A stretch of 39,439 nucleotides of DNA. It comes from Bacteroidia bacterium (GTDB lineage: Bacteria > Bacteroidota > Bacteroidia > J057). Each line of letters begins with the position of its first letter. Position 1 is the first letter of the stretch. Under the pieces are notes generated by a model. The model was not told where the DNA came from. It searched no databases and was given only the letters and a program-made list of their open reading frames with translations. This document shows positions 35,222 to 39,439 of the stretch, piece by piece. A program made the position numbers and the translations under genes. Location: contig JAIBAH010000029.1 in assembly GCA_019695295.1 (NCBI GenBank), positions 1 through 39,439 on the forward strand, in the 5' to 3' direction.

Positions 35222-35229
35222 CAAAGATA
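35222..35229 (-). promoter_or_regulatory. -7 element TATCTTTG for yidC
   Basis: Minus-strand TATCTTTG fits TAnnTTTG, 65 bases before the yidC ATG at 35156. A -33 element is unclear. It is divergent from the element at 35275. Confidence 0.6.
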
Positions 35230-35274
35230 AATAAATTTAACGGTTAAATCAGTAGGTTAAAGCAAAAGATTTTT

Positions 35275-35282
35275 TAACTTTG
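35275..35282 (+). promoter_or_regulatory. -7 element TAACTTTG for the cytochrome b5-like gene
   Basis: TAACTTTG matches TAnnTTTG, 26 bases before the ATG at 35309. Confidence 0.55.
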
Positions 35283-35308
35283 AATTTTATAATGATAATC
35301 TGAAAAAT

Positions 35309-35539
35309 ATGCTTCAAATTTATACCAAATCCCAGCTTGCGCTCAGAAATGGAAGTGACAGAGAGGAGTTGTGGATTGCTTACAAAGGGTTGATTTATGA
35401 TGTAGGAACAAGCAGGCACTGGAAAAAAGGAATGCATTACGGGCATTGGGCAGGACAGGACCTTACAGAAGAATTAAAGGACGCACCCCACGCCGAGGAG
35501 GTATTTCTTCGTTATCCTGTTGTAGGAAAGTTAGGGTAA
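35309..35539 (+). CDS. small cytochrome b5-like heme/steroid-binding domain protein
   Basis: A 76-residue protein made of one cytochrome b5-like domain: YTKSQLALRNGSDREELWIAYKG, then LIYDVGTSRHW, HYGHWAGQDLTEELKDAPHAEEV and YPVVGKLG. The likely heme ligands are His46 (in HWAGQDLT) and His61 (in APHAEE). This is the soluble, stand-alone prokaryotic form, without signal peptide or membrane segment, so it is probably a cytoplasmic electron carrier or heme/small-molecule binder. It is divergent from yidC and 94 bases before the TonB-dependent receptor gene, but that gene has its own promoter. Its redox partner is not visible. Confidence 0.85.
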   Translation: MLQIYTKSQLALRNGSDREELWIAYKGLIYDVGTSRHWKKGMHYGHWAGQDLTEELKDAPHAEEVFLRYPVVGKLG

Positions 35540-35594
35540 TGAATACAAAGAATGCGGTCATTTTTTTTGTATTCCTTTTTTACACTATATCTCT

Positions 35595-35602
35595 TATCTT
35601 TG
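35595..35602 (+). promoter_or_regulatory. -7 element TATCTTTG for the TonB-dependent receptor gene
   Basis: TATCTTTG fits TAnnTTTG, 31 bases before the ATG at 35634. A TTTG at 35566 is at a rather long spacing (25 bases). Confidence 0.55.
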
Positions 35603-35633
35603 TCCCGGTTTTTAAACGTATCGAATAAATCCA

Positions 35634-38162
35634 ATGAAAAAAAATAAAGCGGTTCTCTCTTTTATTCTGACTGTTTTTTTCTGTATTATATATTATAATA
35701 TATCAGGGCAAACCGCCACTGTAAAAGGGAAAATCGTGGACTCTCAGAATAAGCCTATTTCTGACGTGGTCGTTCAGCAGGAAGGCACTTCCATTTCTAC
35801 CCTTTCAGGAGAAAAAGGCGAATATTCTCTTACAATTCCGGTAAGCACTCCTAAAATCATCAAAATCAGTTTTAATATCGCTACTTACGAGATGTCGGTA
35901 CTGGAGCTGGAAATCAAAAATGGCTATGTATATGACCAGCCGGTGAAACTCAGGAGCCTCACTTCTGAAGAAATTATCATTAAAGATAAAAAAACGAATC
36001 GCCCCCAAATGCAGGTGATTCCTATCAATATCGAAGAAGTAACGAAAATTCCAACGGTGAATCCGTCGGTTGAGGGCTTGCTCCTTTCTCAGCCTGGCGT
36101 CTCTAATAATAGTGAGTTTTCTTCTCAGTACAGAGTAAGGGGCGGAAATTTTGACGAAAATCTCGTGTATGTAAATGGAATCGAAGTATATCGCCCTTTT
36201 CTGGTGCGTTCGGGTCAGATGGAAGGATTGGGCTTCGCAAACCGGAATATGACGGAGAATATCGCTTTCAGTACGGGAGGGTTTCCGGCTCAGTACGGGG
36301 ATAAAATGTCTTCTGTTCTGGATATTACTTATCGTACGCCTAAGTCATTCAGAGGGTCGGCGGAAATCGGTGCGATTACCAATTCCCTTCATCTCGAAGG
36401 AGTCAGTAAAAATAAAAAAAATCCGGAAGCCCCCGGTAAATTCACCTACCTGCTGGGAGCCCGGTTTTTCACCCTTACCTATTTACTCAATAGCTTAGAG
36501 GTAAGGGGAAACTACCGCCCTTATTTTGCGGATGTACAGGGTATGTTTACCTACACCCCAAAAAGAGAATACAAATCCGAAAAAATTATCACCCTGAAAG
36601 ACGGTAAACAGGATACTATTTTTTATCCGCTGGAGAAATGGAAATATACGGCTTTTTTTACGGGTGCTAAAAATCAGTATAAATTTACGCCTACTTACGG
36701 AGAATCCAGTTTTGGTACCGTTCAGCAAGCCTACCGTTTGCTTACGGCTTTTGAAGGGCTGGAGGTAACGGGATACACCACTTTTTCCGGCTCACTTGTC
36801 GCAGAAAACCGGCCTAATACCCGCTGGAAAATGCAGCATATCCTCTCTTCTTTCCGCACGGAAGAATCTGAAAAGTTTGATGTGGAAGGAGGCTATCGCC
36901 TGAGTGAGTTAAATACCAACTTTGGCTCGGAGGAGTTCGGAAATGAAAGTTTTACCCTGGGAACAGGCTCTATTTTCAGGCATGGCAGAAATTACCTCAC
37001 CGTTACTGTCCTTGCGGCAGAAACCAAAGGGGAATGGACCAATAAAAATCAGTATAACCATAAAATTTTCTGGGGAGGAAAATATGAACATCATTTTGTA
37101 ACAGATGAACTCAAAGAGTATAATCTCTACGATTCTGCTCAATACATCATTGATCCCAAAAGTCAGTTTGATGTAACGGAATACCTCAAGGGTACTACGA
37201 CTTTTGGCAGGAATATTCTGCGGTTTTATCTTCAGGAAGAATGGCTCTGGGGTAAAAATCAGGCGGCTTCTCTTACATACGGACTGCGGATGACTTACGA
37301 CGACAAGATTAAGCTACTTATGCCGTCTCCGAGAGCGCAGTTTTCCTATGATTTCGGGAAAATCAACCCTGCAAAGCAACTTCGCATCCGGCTTGCAACA
37401 GGGGTATATCATCAGCCTCCTTTCTACCGGGAGTTTCGCCGTCATGATGGTTCGCTGAATACGAATCTAACGCCTCAAACCTCTATTCACCTGATTTCGG
37501 GGCTGGATTATACTTTTAATGCGTGGGGCAGGGATTTTATTTTGTATTCGGAGGCTTATTATAAATACCTTTATAATATTATTCCTTATGAAGTGCAAAA
37601 CGTAAGAATCCGTTATTATCCTGACTATCAACTGCCGGGGTATGCTTATGGCTTAGACGCAAGGTTAAGCGGGGAATTTATTAAGGGAGTGGATTCATGG
37701 ATTAGTGCTTCTTATCTCAAAACGCAGGAAAGAAAAAGCGATACGATTCCAACGATGATTGCCCGCCCTGCGGATCAGCGGTTTACGCTGAGTATGTTTT
37801 TTCAGGATGAATTGCCCATCAATCCTACTTACAAGGTACATCTTAATTATGTATTTGGGTCAGGGACAAGGGCGGGTGTTCCCAGAAATTTCCTGAATCG
37901 TACGGTTCTTGGATATCCTTCTTATAATCGGGTGGATATTGGTTTTAGTAAAATGATTATTTACAAAACCTCTGATCAACTTAGAGATAAGAAACATGCG
38001 GTCTCTTCTCTTTGGGCTACGCTTGAGATTTTTAATCTCTTTGGAAGGTTTAATACGGTCGGATATGAGTGGGTAAAAGACCTTGACAACCGGTGGTTTG
38101 CGGTTCCGCAGCATCTTTCTGCAAGGCTTATTAACCTCAGAGCAGTCATTCACTTCAGATAG
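35634..38162 (+). CDS. TonB-dependent receptor with carboxypeptidase-regulatory-like N-terminal domain
   Basis: An 842-residue outer-membrane receptor. Signal peptide (MKKNKAVLSFILTVFFCIIYYNISGQ), then a CarboxypepD_reg-like domain (~28-110: GKIVDSQNKPISDVVVQQEGT, STLSGEKGEYSLTIP). The plug (~125-225) has IPTVNPSVEGLLLSQPGVSN, YRVRGGNFDENLVYVNG and GGFPAQYGDKMSSVLDI. A ~600-residue beta-barrel of aromatic strands ends at INLRAVIHFR with a C-terminal aromatic-basic end. It imports an unknown ligand using TonB energy; no SusD partner gene is adjacent, so it is not a glycan Sus-type pair. It probably heads an operon with the DHFR-like gene 11 bases downstream. Confidence 0.93.
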   Translation: MKKNKAVLSFILTVFFCIIYYNISGQTATVKGKIVDSQNKPISDVVVQQEGTSISTLSGEKGEYSLTIPVSTPKIIKISFNIATYEMSVLELEIKNGYVYDQPVKLRSLTSEEIIIKDKKTNRPQMQVIPINIEEVTKIPTVNPSVEGLLLSQPGVSNNSEFSSQYRVRGGNFDENLVYVNGIEVYRPFLVRSGQMEGLGFANRNMTENIAFSTGGFPAQYGDKMSSVLDITYRTPKSFRGSAEIGAITNSLHLEGVSKNKKNPEAPGKFTYLLGARFFTLTYLLNSLEVRGNYRPYFADVQGMFTYTPKREYKSEKIITLKDGKQDTIFYPLEKWKYTAFFTGAKNQYKFTPTYGESSFGTVQQAYRLLTAFEGLEVTGYTTFSGSLVAENRPNTRWKMQHILSSFRTEESEKFDVEGGYRLSELNTNFGSEEFGNESFTLGTGSIFRHGRNYLTVTVLAAETKGEWTNKNQYNHKIFWGGKYEHHFVTDELKEYNLYDSAQYIIDPKSQFDVTEYLKGTTTFGRNILRFYLQEEWLWGKNQAASLTYGLRMTYDDKIKLLMPSPRAQFSYDFGKINPAKQLRIRLATGVYHQPPFYREFRRHDGSLNTNLTPQTSIHLISGLDYTFNAWGRDFILYSEAYYKYLYNIIPYEVQNVRIRYYPDYQLPGYAYGLDARLSGEFIKGVDSWISASYLKTQERKSDTIPTMIARPADQRFTLSMFFQDELPINPTYKVHLNYVFGSGTRAGVPRNFLNRTVLGYPSYNRVDIGFSKMIIYKTSDQLRDKKHAVSSLWATLEIFNLFGRFNTVGYEWVKDLDNRWFAVPQHLSARLINLRAVIHFR

Positions 38163-38172
38163 TTTACGTGCA

Positions 38173-38745
38173 ATGGAAAATACAGGAAGAAAAGTCATTT
38201 TATATATCGCAATGAGCCTTGACGGATACATTGCCACTCCGGATGGGAACCTGGATTTTTTGTCTGTCGTGGAAAAAGAAGGGGAAGATTATGGGTATGC
38301 TACTTTTACAGATAGTGTGGATACGGTGATTCTTGGCAGAAAAACCTACGACAAAATCGTATCAATGGGAGTAGCGTCTTATCATCCGGATAAGAGGGTT
38401 TATGTGCTGACTCGTACGCCCAGAGAAGGTACGCTCAATGTACAATTTTATACTGAAGGGGTGAAAACGTTATTGAAAACTCTCCTTCAACAAAAAGGGG
38501 CGAATATTTATTGTGATGGCGGGGCTGAAACGGTGAGGCTTTTACTCGATGAAAACTTGATGGATGAGATGATTATTTCTGTAATCCCTGTGCTCCTGGG
38601 AGGTGGAATTTCCTTATTTTCGAAGGGGGGAGGCCACCATCATTTGCAGCTTATCGAAAGTAGGTCTTTTGAAAGGGGATTGGTGCAGCTTCGCTATCGG
38701 GTAGAGAAAAGGGGGATAAATTCCGTGCTCCCTACCGCTGAATAA
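38173..38745 (+). CDS. dihydrofolate reductase family / RibD C-terminal-like reductase
   Basis: A 190-residue protein of the DHFR/RibD-C superfamily, YwjB/YyaP-like. The ATG at 38173 starts 11 bases after the receptor stop; the frame is open 30 codons earlier inside the receptor gene but lacks family resemblance there. Features: ILYIAMSLDGYIATPDGNLDFL at the N-terminus, DTVILGRKTYDKI, YVLTRTPRE, ANIYCDGGAETVRLLL and an IISVIPVLLGGGISLF segment that fits NADPH-binding members. True FolA residues are not expected here, so a role in folate metabolism should not be assumed. Family members are often tied to antibiotic or pterin-like substrates. The last 14 bases overlap the convergent T9SS-domain remnant. 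Confidence 0.9.
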   Translation: MENTGRKVILYIAMSLDGYIATPDGNLDFLSVVEKEGEDYGYATFTDSVDTVILGRKTYDKIVSMGVASYHPDKRVYVLTRTPREGTLNVQFYTEGVKTLLKTLLQQKGANIYCDGGAETVRLLLDENLMDEMIISVIPVLLGGGISLFSKGGGHHHLQLIESRSFERGLVQLRYRVEKRGINSVLPTAE

Positions 38746-38881
38746 CAAACTTACCTGTTTCATGTCTTGTGTGTTTTAGGTTTTCCACCCGCCAAATATA
38801 CATTCCTTCGGGGAGATTTGCAAGGCTTAGCGTTTCTTTTTCCGACCTTAGTTCCCTGCTCAGCAGCAACCGATTACCCTG
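38732..38881 (-). pseudogene. orphan remnant of a T9SS type A sorting domain
   Basis: Minus-strand translation in the same frame as the Rpn-type gene, directly after its TAG stop (38882-38884), gives 49 residues and a TAG stop: GNRLLLSRELRSE, then LSLANLPEGMYIWRVENL and TGKFVIQR. This is a clear C-terminal half of a T9SS type A domain (xGRxLxxxxL...xxLPxGxYxxxV...GKFVxx). There is no start codon and no upstream secreted-protein gene, only the Rpn gene. I infer that a secreted-protein gene was truncated by insertion or deletion at this point. It is too short and lacks a start, so it is not called as a gene. Confidence 0.7.
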
Positions 38882-39439
38882 CTACTCTTTTATAATTTCC
38901 GCTAATTCTGCTTCGCTAATCTCAAAAAAAGCAGCTACATTCGCTTGGCTTTCCCCTTCGGATAACATTTTTAGGATTAGTTTTCTTTGCTTCTGGAAAA
39001 GATGTTCCTTTTGCCTGCGTTCTTCTTCTTTTTGCCTGCGTTCTTCTTCTTTTTGTCTGCGTTCTTCTTCGGCTATTTTTTGGTTTTCCTCTTTTTGTCT
39101 GCGTTCTTCTTCGGCTATTTCCTGTGCTTCGGTTAGCAGGGGAATGTATTTTTTTTCGGCGTCGAGGATTCCTTCGTCGTAGGCGGTTTCTACTACGCCC
39201 CGGATTTCGAGGTATTGCATACGGCTTAGCTGATAGGTCTGAAATTCCGGCTCGGATAAGGCGGCTATTTCTGCGATTTTCAACCCTTTGATGAAGATTT
39301 TGTCGCTTTTGAATATTTGTGGGATTTGTTCCATTTCTTCGAGGTGTTTCAGGTAATACAACCACTGTTCTTTCCGGTCTGAAAGTTCCGTTTCGGCTTT
39401 CTGGAAAACGGGGAGTTGTACGTATTTGAGAAAGAGTTT
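38882..39439 (-). CDS. Rpn-family (PDDEXK_2) recombination-promoting nuclease/putative transposase, C-terminal part
   Basis: 186 codons are visible and the frame runs off the right edge, so the nuclease core is missing. The visible part begins FLKYVQLPVFQKAETELSDRK, followed by WLYYLKHLEEMEQIPQ and IAALSEPEFQTYQLSRMQ, which is the diagnostic helical C-terminal section of Bacteroidota PDDEXK_2/Rpn proteins. It has a Glu/Arg/Lys-rich coiled coil (EERRQKE heptads) and a final helical MLSEGESQANVAAFFEISEAELAEII segment like the usual small HTH-like tail. Rpn proteins promote RecA-independent recombination and spread as mobile-like genes. A TTG codon at 39361 is in frame, but the frame continues upstream in family-like sequence. 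The stop is followed in frame by the T9SS remnant. Confidence 0.85.
   Translation of the reverse strand, partial: KLFLKYVQLPVFQKAETELSDRKEQWLYYLKHLEEMEQIPQIFKSDKIFIKGLKIAEIAALSEPEFQTYQLSRMQYLEIRGVVETAYDEGILDAEKKYIPLLTEAQEIAEEERRQKEENQKIAEEERRQKEEERRQKEEERRQKEHLFQKQRKLILKMLSEGESQANVAAFFEISEAELAEIIKE
39009..39125 (-). repeat. 21-bp tandem repeats encoding EERRQKE heptads
   Basis: Near-identical 21-bp units (plus-strand core GCCTGCGTTCTTCTTCTTT) start at 39013, 39034, 39055 and, after one diverged unit, 39097. They encode a perfect seven-residue coiled-coil heptad within the Rpn-type protein. Repeat number could change by slippage without breaking the frame. Confidence 0.75.

Noticed and set aside
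35634-38162. SusC-type glycan importer
   Set aside because: No SusD-like gene is adjacent; the length (842 residues) is shorter than typical SusC proteins.
38922-39365. 147-codon Arg-rich frame overlapping the Rpn-type gene
   Set aside because: It is a shifted reading of the repeat-rich Rpn gene; the other frame matches a known family.

Overview
The window looks like a chromosomal segment of a Bacteroidota bacterium, most likely of the Cytophagales type; the genus cannot be fixed from sequence alone. The evidence is: two proteins plus one gene remnant with type IX secretion (T9SS) type A C-terminal sorting domains, a TonB-dependent receptor with an N-terminal carboxypeptidase-regulatory-like domain, SdrD-B-like and GEVED surface proteins, and repeated promoter elements of the Bacteroidota form TAnnTTTG placed 10-130 bases before start codons. 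No rRNA, tRNA, CRISPR array, integrase or complete insertion sequence was seen.

Layout. 1-8.0 kb holds two large secreted surface-protein genes on the minus strand: a GEVED-domain protein cut by the left edge and a 1946-residue SdrD-B-like protein built as an internal duplication. 8.5-11.7 kb carries an MFS transporter, a convergent small exported protein, and an M16-type peptidase homologue that lacks the zinc motif. 11.8-18.9 kb is a minus-strand regulatory and envelope block: a sigma-54-type response regulator, a choice-of-anchor-B/LVIVD T9SS protein, a PhoR-like histidine kinase, a PhoB-like response regulator, a TlpA-like lipoprotein with a broken CxxC, and an exported heavy-metal-associated protein. 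19.0-22.8 kb has an unknown protein with a restriction-nuclease-like core, then purB and, divergently, pepD.

22.9-31.8 kb holds a T9SS-secreted SASA/SGNH esterase, ispE, and a tight five-gene plus-strand run (yicC, geranylgeranyl-reductase-like flavoprotein, VIT1/CCC1 transporter, alpha/beta hydrolase, M20 amidohydrolase). It ends against two tandem CPPC thioredoxin-like paralogues. 32.0-35.5 kb has a protein with ten copies of an IPAxYxTVTK repeat and a peptidoglycan-binding domain, yidC, and a small cytochrome-b5-like protein. 35.6-39.4 kb has a TonB-dependent receptor, a DHFR/RibD-like reductase, an orphan T9SS sorting-domain remnant, and the C-terminal part of an Rpn-family (PDDEXK_2) nuclease/transposase-like protein running off the right edge.

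The housekeeping genes (purB, ispE, yicC, pepD, yidC) are ordinary. The most unusual items are the IPAxYxTVTK decarepeat protein, the two-component system preceded by a redox-degenerate TlpA lipoprotein, the T9SS-domain remnant abutting the Rpn gene, the lone M16 homologue without a zinc site, and the duplicated SdrD-B giant without a recognisable T9SS domain. I found no clear new defence system or other multi-gene system of a kind I do not recognise.
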